A DNA stretch of 46,208 nucleotides. Origin: JBBPYC01 sp038200275. Lineage in GTDB: Bacteria; Pseudomonadota; Gammaproteobacteria; Burkholderiales; Burkholderiaceae_C. The stretch lies in the NCBI GenBank assembly GCA_038200275.1, contig JBBPYC010000096.1:1-46208 (forward strand), given 5' to 3'. The notes under the pieces were generated by a model that was not told the origin of the DNA, ran no database searches, and saw only the letters and a list, made by a program, of their open reading frames with translations. Made by a program: the position numbers and the translations under genes. The stretch's first letter is position 1. Each line of letters begins with the position of its first letter. Shown here one piece after another: positions 1 through 8,005 of this stretch.

Positions 1-81
1 TCCTTCGCGCACCCTGCGCAGGGCAAGCAGCCGAAATTCCTCCAGCGTGGCGTGATCCAGTTTGCGGCCGTCTCGTTTCAT
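1..81 (-). mobile_element. IS630-type transposase, N-terminal end (runs off the window)
   Basis: The minus strand from an ATG at 79-81 reads MKRDGRKLDHATLEEFRLLA followed by LRRVREG and leaves the window at base 1, so only 27 residues are seen. These residues match the start of the second IS remnant at 2736 almost residue for residue. They look like the lead-in to the helix-turn-helix of IS630/Tc1-mariner-type transposases. The sequence upstream of the start (82 to about 151) also matches the corresponding upstream part of the second copy, including a GTAAAT-type end. Whether the rest of this copy is intact cannot be seen. Confidence 0.6.
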
Positions 82-171
82 GCCTCATGAGACTACCAGC
101 CTCGCAAAAGATTCCGCCTATGTCGCTTTAATTACGGACTTGTGAGTAAATGAGGTTCGCATGAGCACGCC

Positions 172-1390
172 TTGGCACTGGAACCTCATGACACAGCGTG
201 CCCCGAAGCATCTGCGCCCGCGTTGTCGCTGGCCCCATTGCGCACGCAGCAAATGTTGCACGGTCCACTGTTGCCGACGCTGCTGCGCCTGGCCACGCCC
301 AATGTTGTCGGGTTGTTCGCGATGACGATCTTCATCGGCTACGACGGCTACATCCTGGGCCGGTTGGGCGCCGACGCGCTGGCCGGCTTTGCGTTGGTGT
401 TGCCGCGTCGATGCTGATGATGCAAGTGTCGGGCGGCGGCATTGGCGGTGCCGTCACCGCCGCGGTCGCGCGTGCGCTCGGCGCCGGGCGCGACGAAGAA
501 GCTGGACATCTGACGCAACAGTCGGTGTTCATTGCCGCTGTTCTGGCGGCTGTGTTCACGGCCGTTTTGCTCGGCTTCGGCCGCAACGGGTTCGGGGCCA
601 TGGGCGGGCGTGGTGCAGTGCTTGATGCGGCGCTGGCGTATTCCAATGTGCTGTTCAGCGGCGCCGTCGTCATCTGGGCCACCGACGTGCTGGGCGCCGT
701 GGTGCGCGGTGCGGGCAACATGCTGCTGCAGGCACTGCTGCTCGTGCTGACGGCTGCAGTCCACCTGGTGCTATGCCCGACGCTGGTGTTCGGCCGGGGC
801 CCGATTCCCGCCCTGGGCGTGCCCGGTGCTGCCATCGGCATGCTCATCGCCAATGGCGTCGCTGCGGCGGTGCTGGCCGCGCATTTGCTGCGTCGCGGCT
901 TGAGTACATCCTGGTGCCCATCGCGTTCGGTTTCGGCACCGCGCTGACCGCCTTGGTCGCGACCAGCATAGGCGCGGGCAACCTGCCGCGTGCGCTGCGG
1001 GTTGCCTGGCTGGGCGCGGCCATCGTTGCTGCCATTACGGGCATCATCGGGCTTGCGACGGCACTTGTTCCGGCGCTGTGGATGGACCTGTTCACGCAAG
1101 ACTCGGCGGTGCGCGAGTTCGGCGCTTCGTACCTGCAAATCGTCGGTGCCTGCTACGGGCTGTACGGCTTCGAGCTGGCGTTGTTCTTTGCCTCGCAAGG
1201 CGTCGGGCGCATGTTCTGGCCGCTGGCCGGCAGCGTCGCTAGGCTGCTGCTTGTGGCGCTGGGCGGCTGGGTTTGCGTGCATATATTGCAGACCTCGGCG
1301 AATGGCTTTTTCGCCGTGGCGGCGATCAGTCTTGCCACTTACGGATTGGTCATCGCTGGCGCGATCAAACTCGGCAGTTGGACGCGATAG
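172..1390 (+). pseudogene. MATE-family efflux transporter, broken by a frameshift and an internal deletion
   Basis: Three consecutive reading frames together spell a MATE (multidrug/toxin extrusion) membrane protein. Frame one carries GPLLPTLLRLATPNVVGLFA. From about 405 the reading passes to a second frame with MLMMQVSGGGIGGAV and ALGAGRDEEAG, the first-half MATE signature. At about 900 it jumps to a third frame, RLEYILVPIAFGFGTALTAL and SIGAGNLPRA, the second-half counterpart. The first break is consistent with a single-base loss near 400-410. At the second, the TM6 end (HLLRRG) is joined directly to the pre-TM8 motif, so the loop and TM7 seem deleted (inferred, some 70-90 residues). The only in-frame start ahead of the first block is a TTG at 172, just after an IS end, so the native start may be lost. 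Not expected to make a working transporter. Confidence 0.8.
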
Positions 1391-1427
1391 GTTTACAAAG
1401 TACGGCTCACATATTGGAGGTAGGACC

Positions 1428-2357
1428 ATGCGAATTCTGATGATCGGTGCTGGCGCGATCGGCGGTTACTTCGGCGGCAGGCTACTGGCTGCGGGCCGTG
1501 ACATCACCTTCTTGGTGCGTGAGCGGCGCTCAGCCCAGCTCGCCGACACCGGCTTGCTAATCAAGAGCCCGTGCGGTGATCTGAGCCTGCCGCAGCCGCC
1601 GACCGTACTCGCGGCAGACCTGCGCCAGCCCTTCGACCTGATCCTGCTCAGTTGCAAGGCCTACGATCTGGCCAGCGCCATCGAATCGTTCGGACCCGCA
1701 GTCGGACCCGATACGCTGGTCCTGCCGCTGCTCAACGGCATGGCGCATCTCGATGCGCTCGACGCGCGCTTCTCGCGACATGCGGTGTTGGGCGGCAAGT
1801 GCGCCATCTCGGCGACGCTCGACGAAAGCGGCACAGTCGTGCATCTCAACCCGATGCATTCGATGTCATTCGGCGAGCGTGATGGAGGCTCGACGAAGCG
1901 CCTCGAGAACGTGCAAGCGCAGCTAACTGGCGCCGGCTTCGATGCCGTCGCAAGCCCGCAGATCATTCAGGACATGTGGGAGAAATGGATTTTTCTGGCG
2001 ACGCTGGCAGCAGCCACTGGTTCGATGCGCGCATCGATCGGGGCGATTCTGGCAGCGCCGTATGGTGCGGCGCTGTTGTCGCAATTGCTCGATGAATGCA
2101 TTGCCATCGCGGCTGAGCAGGGCCACGCACCTGCGCCAGCGTACGCCGCGCAGACACGAACGATGTTGACCACCGAGGGATCGCCGTTGAAGGCCTCAAT
2201 GCTGCGCGACATCGAGCGTCATGCCCGCATCGAGGCCGACCATGTGGTCGGCGACTTGTTGAAACACCGGCCGGCTGACCTGGAGGCGAAACGTGGTCTG
2301 TCGGCATTGCAGATCGCGTTCTGTCATCTGAAGGCCTACGAAGCGACCCTGGTTTGA
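1428..2357 (+). CDS. panE: PanE/ApbA-type 2-dehydropantoate (ketopantoate) 2-reductase
   Basis: This 309-residue protein is a likely NADPH-dependent reductase of ketopantoate to pantoate in pantothenate and CoA synthesis, cytosolic. It opens with the Rossmann motif MRILMIGAGAIGGYFGGRLL. The family's LLSCKAYD segment follows, and then LLNGMAHLDAL with the catalytic-region asparagine. The C-terminal half includes DMWEKWIFLATLAAAT and SPLKASMLRDIE, typical of the helical ApbA_C domain. Length fits the family. The start is supported by a GGAGG 7 bases ahead of the ATG. It follows the broken MATE gene by 37 bp. Close paralogues act on other 2-oxoacids, so pantoate specificity is inferred. Confidence 0.85.
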   Translation: MRILMIGAGAIGGYFGGRLLAAGRDITFLVRERRSAQLADTGLLIKSPCGDLSLPQPPTVLAADLRQPFDLILLSCKAYDLASAIESFGPAVGPDTLVLPLLNGMAHLDALDARFSRHAVLGGKCAISATLDESGTVVHLNPMHSMSFGERDGGSTKRLENVQAQLTGAGFDAVASPQIIQDMWEKWIFLATLAAATGSMRASIGAILAAPYGAALLSQLLDECIAIAAEQGHAPAPAYAAQTRTMLTTEGSPLKASMLRDIERHARIEADHVVGDLLKHRPADLEAKRGLSALQIAFCHLKAYEATLV

Positions 2358-2466
2358 GCGGTCGGGCTTTGGGACGAAACACCCGGATCCCGGTGATGAC
2401 TTGAGCTGTCAAACGTGGATAGAAATCGCGTTGATCAAAAACAAATTCAGGTCTTCGCGCGATTAC

Positions 2467-2736
2467 TCAGCAGTCCCAAATGTGGGCGACAGAATGTGCG
2501 CCGAAGAATGACCGAATGAGCTTGCTCGAGCGGCCCGTGGCTAACTTTGAGGCCAACGCACGCTCCCCGTTGCCTCGTCCACAAGCCGTTTTTAGCCAAC
2601 GGTAGATGGACGTGCGGTTCATCCCCAGGGACTTAACAACATCCGCTGGCTTCTCGCCTTCTTTGACCCGACGCCGTGCGAGCAACCGAAATGCTTCCGG
2701 CGTCGCGCGATCCAGTTGCCGGCCATCTCGTTTCAT
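2467..2736 (-). pseudogene. IS630-type transposase remnant (helix-turn-helix part only)
   Basis: An 89-residue reading frame starts MKRDGRQLDRATPEAFRLLA and continues through a clear helix-turn-helix (EKPADVVKSLGMNRTSIYRW) into ERALASKLATGR. This is how IS630-group transposases link the HTH to the catalytic domain. After that it changes to unrelated residues and stops, and no DDE catalytic domain follows in the remaining 100 bp before panE. It is therefore a 3'-truncated relic. The upstream DNA (2737 to about 2808) resembles 82-151. Confidence 0.75.
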
Positions 2737-2808
2737 GCCTCATCATGACTACCACCGGCTCCTTTCGTTCACTCCCTATCGTCTTGATTGCGGAGTAATG
2801 GGTAAATT
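2737..2808. repeat. IS-end sequence shared with 82-151
   Basis: This stretch upstream of the transposase relic resembles the stretch upstream of the copy at the window start. Both begin GCCTCAT next to the ATG and finish in a related AATxxCGGA...GTAAAT block (about 130-148 and 2788-2806). It is probably the left end of the element, though the exact inverted-repeat limit cannot be set because neither element shows its other end. It abuts the stop codon of the universal stress protein gene. Confidence 0.45.
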
Positions 2809-3233
2809 CAGCGAACCAGCAACACCGGCACGTTGCAGTGCGAGAGCACGGCCGTGGTGACCGAGCCGAGCATCAGGTTCGCCAGTCGCCCGTGGCCGTG
2901 CGAGCCCATCACGATCAGATCGAACTGGCCTTCTTGCGCATAGCGTGCAATCGTCTCGCCGGGCTGGCCCACTTCGAAGTGCCCTTGCGCCGATGAGCCG
3001 CCATAGCGCTGCAAGAACGCCAGCACCGGATCCAGCACTTTCTGCGCCTCTTCACTGTGCAGACGGCCGCGTTCGTCACGGCTCATCACGCCGCGTGCGC
3101 GCGGCGGCAACTGCGCCACTACCGTCAACGCAGTGAAGTCGTTGTCATGGCCGAGCAGCTTGTCATGCGCCTCCAGATAGGCCAGCATGCGTCGGGTGTA
3201 GTCGCTGCCGTCGACAGCAAGCAAAATCTTCAT
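2808..3233 (-). CDS. Universal stress protein (UspA family)
   Basis: A 141-residue single-domain UspA-like protein. It starts MKILLAVDGSDYTRRML, the typical first strand with the ATP-contacting Asp. It ends with the nucleotide-binding signature MGSHGHGRLANLMLGSV followed by SHCNVPVLLVR, which matches the G-2x-G-9x-G(S/T) pattern of ATP-binding members. The frame is open further upstream to 3443, but the family always starts at this methionine, so the ATG at 3231-3233 is chosen. Family members act in the cytosol in stress, starvation or redox survival; a precise role cannot be read from sequence. Its 3' end touches the IS end at about 2808. Confidence 0.9.
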   Translation of the reverse strand: MKILLAVDGSDYTRRMLAYLEAHDKLLGHDNDFTALTVVAQLPPRARGVMSRDERGRLHSEEAQKVLDPVLAFLQRYGGSSAQGHFEVGQPGETIARYAQEGQFDLIVMGSHGHGRLANLMLGSVTTAVLSHCNVPVLLVR

Positions 3234-3476
3234 GAGGGTGACGTCTCTCGTTGCGGTTGACTTGGCGCGGATCGGCCCGCAGCAACAGGCACGTGAAGCG
3301 CTCACTGCAACAGGTAGGGCGTGGGCTTGGGCTTCGGCTTCGGCTTGGCCGCAGTCTAGCAAGCCGTCCGCGCTGGTGTGTGGTCTTGCAAGCCGAGACA
3401 TCGCATGACGATTTGCCGCCGTGCGCAGCGCATCGAACTGCATCGCGCTTCGCTACAACCGCAGCGGCGCGGCGCG

Positions 3477-4310
3477 TCAGATCTCGATGATCTTGACCGG
3501 GTCGAAGTTCGCGGTCTCGCCCTTTTCCACATACCCCATCGGATTCGCCACCACGCGGCAGTCATGCGCTACATAGTCGGACGGGCAGTGCAGATGGCCG
3601 TGCAACCACAGTTGCGCGTGCGCCAGCAGGTTATCCAGCGCATTGCAAAAACCTGCCGTGCCGGGCGTCAGACCGTAGCGCGGATCGGCACTCAGCAAAC
3701 TCGGCGCAAAGTGCGTGACGACCACCGTCTTGCCAGCAAACGGCCGCGCCAGAGCCCCGCGCAACCAGCGCTGCGCATCCAGCCCCAACTCGCGCACGCC
3801 TGCGGCCAGCAGCATCTCGTCGTGCCGCGTGCCGCCGGTGCTGCGCAAGTAGTGGTTCGCCGCGCGAAACGCTTTCTCGCGCGCCTTGAGGTTGTACGCT
3901 AGCCCGGCAGCCGTTCGATCGGCGGGTCGGGTCAGCGCATCGAAATCGCTCCACAGTGTGCTGCCGATAAAACGCACGCCGCCCAGCTCAATCGTCTTGT
4001 GGTCCAACCATTGAATCTCGAGTCGCTCGCAAGTCGTGCGCAGCCGCGCGTGGGCGGCATCGAAGTCGAGCCCGTCGTATTCGTGATTGCCCGGCACGAA
4101 CAGCACCGGCGTCGGCCAGCCGCCGTGCTGTGGCAGCGGTGAAAAGCGCGCGAGCCCAAAGTTTTTGTCGCCACTGTCGAAGAGACCAGAGCCTTCCTGA
4201 TAAGAGCCAATGTCGCCAGCGAGCACCAGCAGGTCGGCACCCGGCGCGGGTGGTGGCAGGTAGCCAGGGCGCACTTCCAAGTGCAGGTCGGACAGGAGCT
4301 GGATCTTCAT
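3477..4310 (-). CDS. Calcineurin-like metallophosphoesterase
   Basis: A 277-residue protein with the ordered metal-ligand motifs of the calcineurin-like superfamily: SDLHLE near the N-terminus, LAGDIG at about residue 31, PGNHEYDG at about 94, VVTHFAP at about 196 and HGHLHCP at about 237. It is expected to hydrolyse phosphomono- or diesters with two bound metal ions. No signal peptide or membrane segment is seen, so it is probably cytosolic. Substrate unknown. It lies on the same strand as the stress protein gene, 243 bp upstream of it, and may be transcribed separately. Confidence 0.87.
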   Translation of the reverse strand: MKIQLLSDLHLEVRPGYLPPPAPGADLLVLAGDIGSYQEGSGLFDSGDKNFGLARFSPLPQHGGWPTPVLFVPGNHEYDGLDFDAAHARLRTTCERLEIQWLDHKTIELGGVRFIGSTLWSDFDALTRPADRTAAGLAYNLKAREKAFRAANHYLRSTGGTRHDEMLLAAGVRELGLDAQRWLRGALARPFAGKTVVVTHFAPSLLSADPRYGLTPGTAGFCNALDNLLAHAQLWLHGHLHCPSDYVAHDCRVVANPMGYVEKGETANFDPVKIIEI

Positions 4311-4838
4311 TGCGTGACGCAGTGTAGGCGGCTGGCGACGTCGACGGCTGCGGCAGGGAATCGACGCCGTGGCGCGCTTCTGTTATTTTCTTGCTGTCTG
4401 CGCAGTTCGACAAAAATTTTTTTGCACCCAGATTGTGTCGAGAATCTCCGCTGACGATGCAACGAATCCGACAGTTGCTGACCACCAAGTTCCCAGCGCT
4501 TTGAAAGAAGGCAGCAGCTCGCTCAATTCGGCCCGCTGAGAATCGGCTGCCCTGACGCTGCAACGCGTGCAGCGAGGCGGCGGCTGTGTCCTCATCAGTC
4601 GCTTGTTCCCGACATCGCACTCGCGTGTTGGATAGTCGGGCCAGCTCGGGCTGAGGCGGCACTGGAGGTGCTGCCCTCTGCCGCGAGGTCATGCCGATTG
4701 CAGCGATGCGGTGGTGGCCCCGCAAGCACGGCACCACGACGCGTGCGGCAGCACCTCAGTGGCGACTGCGGCGATCCTCGCCCCGGCAAGCTACCTCCTT
4801 GCGCATTCGAGACTCAGGCGCAGCAATCCAAAGTCGGT
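4311..4838. other. Intergenic stretch without a supported gene
   Basis: This 528-bp gap lies between comM and the metallophosphoesterase gene. Short reading frames exist on both strands but none has recognisable motifs. It holds an AT-richer patch at about 4380-4440, with a run of T near 4413, probably the promoter area of the minus-strand phosphoesterase gene. Nothing else could be assigned. Confidence 0.5.
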
Positions 4839-6371
4839 TTACGTGTGCCGATACTGCAGCGCTTCGGCCACATGCGCGGCGCCGGTCGCTTGTGCGCCAG
4901 CCAGATCGGCCACCGTGCGTGCGACCTTGAGCACCCGGTGCGTGCTGCGTGCACTCAAGCCCAGCCGCGCCGCCGCGTTCGTGAGCAGCTTTGAAGCAGG
5001 TACTTCGAGCTGCAGGTGCGCGTCCAGCTCGAGCCCGGCCAGCGCCTGATTCGGTTTGCCCTGGCGCTGCACAGCGCGTTCGCGGGCTGCGGAGACGCGT
5101 GCGTGCACGGCCCCGGTGGTCTCACCGGGTGCGGCCGCCATCAGTTCGACGGCCGACAACGCGGGCACTTCCACATGCAGATCGATCCGGTCGAGCAGCG
5201 GGCCACTCAACTTGGCTTGATAGCGTGCAATCTGTTCTGGCGTGCAGCGGCAGCTGCGCACCGCGCTGGCCGGCGCACCCGCATAGCCGCACGGGCATGG
5301 GTTCATCGCGCCGATCAACTGAAACTGCGCGGGAAACTCGGCCTGGCGTGCCGCGCGCGAGATCGTGATGCGGCCAGATTCCAGTGGTTCGCGCAAAGCT
5401 TCTAGCGCAGCGCGCGGAAACTCCGGCAACTCATCTAAAAAAAGCACACCGTGATGTGCAAGCGAGATCTCGCCAGGCCTGGGCGGCGAGCCGCCCCCCA
5501 CCAGCGCCACCGCACTGGCCGTGTGATGTGGCTGCCGCGTGGGGCGGCGCGCCCAGCGCGCGAGGGTGAAGTCCCCACCCAGACTGGCCACGGCCGCACT
5601 CTGCAGTGCTTCGTCGAGCGACATCGGCGGCAACAGGCCTGCGAAGCGCTGCGCCAGCATCGACTTGCCCGAGCCCGGCGGCCCGCGCATCAGCACGCTG
5701 TGGCCACCTGCTGCGGCGATCTCGAGCGCGCGTCGGGCGCCGGCTTGTCCTTTCACGTCGGCCAAATCGGGATAGTCGGGTCGGGCTGAGCGCGGCTGGC
5801 TCTCAATGCGGATCAGCCCGCCGTCGGCCGGCGGTGCATCGCCTTCGGCTGCGGCCGGCCGGAAGTGACACGCGACGTCGCTCAGATGCGTCGCGCGCCA
5901 GACCATCGCCTGGGGCACCAGCGCAGCTTCCTCGGCGTTACCGGCCGGCAGCACCAGTCGCGTGCGCACACCGCCGGCCTGCAGTGCCAAGCTCATCGCC
6001 AGAGCGCCGCGCACCGGGCGCAGTCCACCGGACAACGACAGCTCGCCCGCAAACTCGTATCCCGCCAGTCGCGCAGCGTCGATCTGCCCGCTGGCTGCGA
6101 GGATGCCGAGCGCAATCGGCAGATCGAACCGGCCCGAATCCTTCGGCAAGTCGGCCGGCGCGAGGTTCACCGTGATGCGCTTGTTGTGTGGGAACTCAAG
6201 GCCTGCGTTCTGCAGTGCCGAGCGCACCCGCTCACGCGCCTCCTTGACCTCGACCTCCGCCAGGCCGACCAGCGTGAAGCTCGGCAGGCCGTTGGCCAGA
6301 TGCACCTCGACGGTGACCGGCGGTGCGGTCAGCCCGAGCAGCGCGCGGCTTTGCACGATTGCCAGACTCAT
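4839..6371 (-). CDS. comM: ComM/YifB family AAA+ protein (magnesium-chelatase-like, natural transformation)
   Basis: A 510-residue protein of normal ComM length. The N-terminal ChlI-like domain (about 20-145) contains VEVHLANGLPSFTLVGLAE and RITVNLAPADLPKDSGRFDL. The AAA+ module has Walker A MRGPPGSGKSMLAQR (about 232), Walker B GVLFLDELPEF (about 308) and the sensor segment IGAMNPCPCGY. The C-terminal helical domain has SARSTHRVLKVARTVADL. In Vibrio and Haemophilus ComM is a hexameric helicase that drives branch migration during integration of transforming DNA; here that role is by homology. It is transcribed away from the torF-glnK-amtB locus. Confidence 0.92.
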   Translation of the reverse strand: MSLAIVQSRALLGLTAPPVTVEVHLANGLPSFTLVGLAEVEVKEARERVRSALQNAGLEFPHNKRITVNLAPADLPKDSGRFDLPIALGILAASGQIDAARLAGYEFAGELSLSGGLRPVRGALAMSLALQAGGVRTRLVLPAGNAEEAALVPQAMVWRATHLSDVACHFRPAAAEGDAPPADGGLIRIESQPRSARPDYPDLADVKGQAGARRALEIAAAGGHSVLMRGPPGSGKSMLAQRFAGLLPPMSLDEALQSAAVASLGGDFTLARWARRPTRQPHHTASAVALVGGGSPPRPGEISLAHHGVLFLDELPEFPRAALEALREPLESGRITISRAARQAEFPAQFQLIGAMNPCPCGYAGAPASAVRSCRCTPEQIARYQAKLSGPLLDRIDLHVEVPALSAVELMAAAPGETTGAVHARVSAARERAVQRQGKPNQALAGLELDAHLQLEVPASKLLTNAAARLGLSARSTHRVLKVARTVADLAGAQATGAAHVAEALQYRHT

Positions 6372-6495
6372 GCGGCTTCTCCTGAATGTGCCGCATCAAT
6401 CGAGACTTGTGCTGCGGCCAGTGCCGGACCCGTTTGAATGCGTCGACCCGAACCACGGGCCGACGGCTCTGCTTGCATCTCCCCGCGACGTGTAC

Positions 6496-6510
6496 GCACT
6501 GGATCGGTGC
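6496..6510. promoter_or_regulatory. Probable NtrC-binding site
   Basis: GCACTGGATCGGTGC is an inverted repeat (GCAC(T)-N5-GGTGC) that matches the NtrC consensus GCACC-N5-GGTGC with one mismatch, and is followed by A as in the longer consensus. It sits about 165-175 bp upstream of the -24/-12 promoter at 6672-6687, a usual enhancer distance. Confidence 0.6.
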
Positions 6511-6556
6511 ATGACGGGGCGACATCGAGCACCGGCGTGCACCGCTTCAAGGCGTT

Positions 6557-6571
6557 GCACCCGACCGTAGC
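6557..6571. promoter_or_regulatory. Possible second, weaker NtrC site
   Basis: GCACCCGACCGTAGC has a perfect left half (GCACC) and a poor right half (GTAGC against GGTGC). Its spacing of 61 bp from the better site and its position about 130 bp before the likely start of transcription fit a second enhancer half, but the match alone is not strong. Confidence 0.3.
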
Positions 6572-6671
6572 TGCCGCAAAGGGCACCTGGTACGCGTTGA
6601 CATCACCGACAGACCGTCTCTGCTGCACCGCAACAAGGGCGGCAGGCGCAATGCGCTGCGCATCCTGCAAG

Positions 6672-6687
6672 TGGCACGGTCCGTGCA
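6672..6687 (+). promoter_or_regulatory. Sigma-54 (RpoN) -24/-12 promoter
   Basis: TGGCACGGTCCGTGCA fits the TGGCACG-N4-TTGCA consensus with one mismatch. The invariant GG (6673-6674) and GC (6685-6686) are exactly ten bases apart. Transcription would begin near 6698, about 50 bp before the porin ATG. With the upstream NtrC-like palindrome this predicts nitrogen-limited expression of the whole porin-glnK-amtB unit. Confidence 0.75.
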
Positions 6688-6747
6688 ATGAAGTGATCCG
6701 CCATTCGTCATTCATATCCCGTCGCACCCTACCAAGGAACTGCCTCC

Positions 6748-7521
6748 ATGATCCGTATCGCACCCCGCCAATGGACGCTCGCGCTGTGCGCGCTCGGCTT
6801 TGTCACTGCCGCTGCAGCTCAAACCACCCCGCAGGCTTCTTCAGCCGTAACGCCGACGTCGAAAGCGGCGCCAGAGCCCAATTACACGCTGGCCTACAAC
6901 GTCGCTGGTGTGACGGACTATCGATATCGCGGGATTTCGCAAACACGATTGAACCCGACGCTTCAAGGCGGCATCGACTTCAACAGCAAACTGGGCTTCT
7001 ATGTGGGCGCCTGGGCCAGCGGCGTCAAGTTCATTCGCGATGCGGGCGGCGACGGCAGTGTCGAGGTCGATGTCTACGGCGGCTACAAGGGGACGGTCGG
7101 TGATTTCGGCTACGACGTCGGCGTGCTGCATTACCAGTACCCGCGCAATCACCTGGACCCAAGCGCCAACACCACCGAGCTCTACGTCGGCGGCAGCTAC
7201 CAGATCTTCAACCTGAAGTATTCGCACAGCGTGACGAACCTGTTCGGCTTTGTCGACAGCAAGAACAGCGGATACCTCGATGCGTCGGCCACATTCGATG
7301 TCGGGTATGGGTTTACCGTGGTGCCGCACATCGGCCATCAGCGCGTGGCCAACAACCGCGAGTTTTCCTACACCGACTACTCGGTTGCGGTGAACAAGGA
7401 CCTGTACGGTTTCACGCTGTCGGCGGCGTTGGTCGCCACCAGCACCAGCGCGTACCGCGGCGCGAGCGATCAGAACCTGGGCAGGACCGCCGTCGTGGTG
7501 GGCGTCAAAAAGGTGTTCTGA
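6748..7521 (+). CDS. TorF-family putative outer-membrane porin (Gcw_chp/TIGR02001-like)
   Basis: A 257-residue exported protein. The first 24 residues form a signal peptide ending ...GFVTAAAAQ. A low-complexity linker follows, then LAYNVAGVTDYRYRGISQT, the family's characteristic opening strand. The rest alternates short beta strands with aromatic girdle residues and ends VGVKKVF, with a C-terminal Phe as in many outer-membrane beta-barrels. The function of this family is not firmly known. Location first in a sigma-54-type operon before glnK and amtB suggests it helps ammonium or another small nitrogen compound cross the outer membrane (inference). Confidence 0.8.
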   Translation: MIRIAPRQWTLALCALGFVTAAAAQTTPQASSAVTPTSKAAPEPNYTLAYNVAGVTDYRYRGISQTRLNPTLQGGIDFNSKLGFYVGAWASGVKFIRDAGGDGSVEVDVYGGYKGTVGDFGYDVGVLHYQYPRNHLDPSANTTELYVGGSYQIFNLKYSHSVTNLFGFVDSKNSGYLDASATFDVGYGFTVVPHIGHQRVANNREFSYTDYSVAVNKDLYGFTLSAALVATSTSAYRGASDQNLGRTAVVVGVKKVF

Positions 7522-7621
7522 GCGCTGCACGCGGACTCATCGTTCGGCGCCCACTGCCACCGCACGAACGTCGCATGAATCGACAAGCAACAGCAGTTCT
7601 CCATCAAGGAGCTTCCACACA

Positions 7622-7960
7622 ATGAAACTCGTCACCGCCATCATCAAACCCTTCAAGCTCGACGAAGTGCGTGAAGCGCTGTCCGACGTCGGCGTGCAGG
7701 GCATCACCGTCACGGAAGTCAAAGGCTTCGGCCGCCAGAAAGGCCACACCGAGCTGTATCGTGGCGCCGAATACGTGGTCGACTTCCTGCCGAAGGTAAA
7801 GGTCGAAGCCGCGATCGACGACGCGCTGCTGGACCGCGCGATCGAAGCGATCGAAAACGCTGCACGCACCGGAAAGATCGGCGACGGCAAGGTGTTCGTC
7901 ACCGAACTGGAGCAGGTCATTCGCATTCGCACCGGCGAGACCGGCGCCGAGGCGCTCTAG
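7622..7960 (+). CDS. glnK: P-II nitrogen signalling protein GlnK
   Basis: A 112-residue PII protein, normal length. It starts MKLVTAIIKPFKLDEVREAL. The T-loop reads GFGRQKGHTELYRGAEY, with the uridylylated Tyr51 in place, and the C-terminal signature TGKIGDGKVFV is intact. PII trimers sense ATP/ADP and 2-oxoglutarate and are uridylylated by GlnD. Because it sits 45 bp before amtB, it should be GlnK, which blocks the AmtB channel when ammonium is plentiful, rather than the housekeeping GlnB. An AAGGAG ribosome site precedes the ATG by about ten bases. Confidence 0.93.
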   Translation: MKLVTAIIKPFKLDEVREALSDVGVQGITVTEVKGFGRQKGHTELYRGAEYVVDFLPKVKVEAAIDDALLDRAIEAIENAARTGKIGDGKVFVTELEQVIRIRTGETGAEAL

Positions 7961-8005
7961 CGCGCTTTTCACCCCACCACAACGAGCCTTCAGGACCCGT
8001 TCACC

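Larger units (their letters stand above)
6372..6747. other. Divergent intergenic region holding nitrogen-control sites
   Basis: The 376 bp between comM (minus) and the TorF-like porin gene (plus) show no convincing gene on either strand. They hold an NtrC-like palindrome (6496-6510), a weaker second one (6557-6571) and a sigma-54 promoter (6672-6687). A ubiK gene, which I would have expected in some relatives beside comM, was looked for and not seen. Confidence 0.6.

Noticed and set aside
332..1429. A 365-codon open frame on the minus strand
   Set aside because: Opposite the decayed MATE gene, whose membrane motifs are unmistakable on the plus strand; the minus frame shows no motifs.
4383..4737. 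Short minus-strand frames in the gap before the metallophosphoesterase gene
   Set aside because: No ribosome site, no motifs and overlapping alternatives in several frames.
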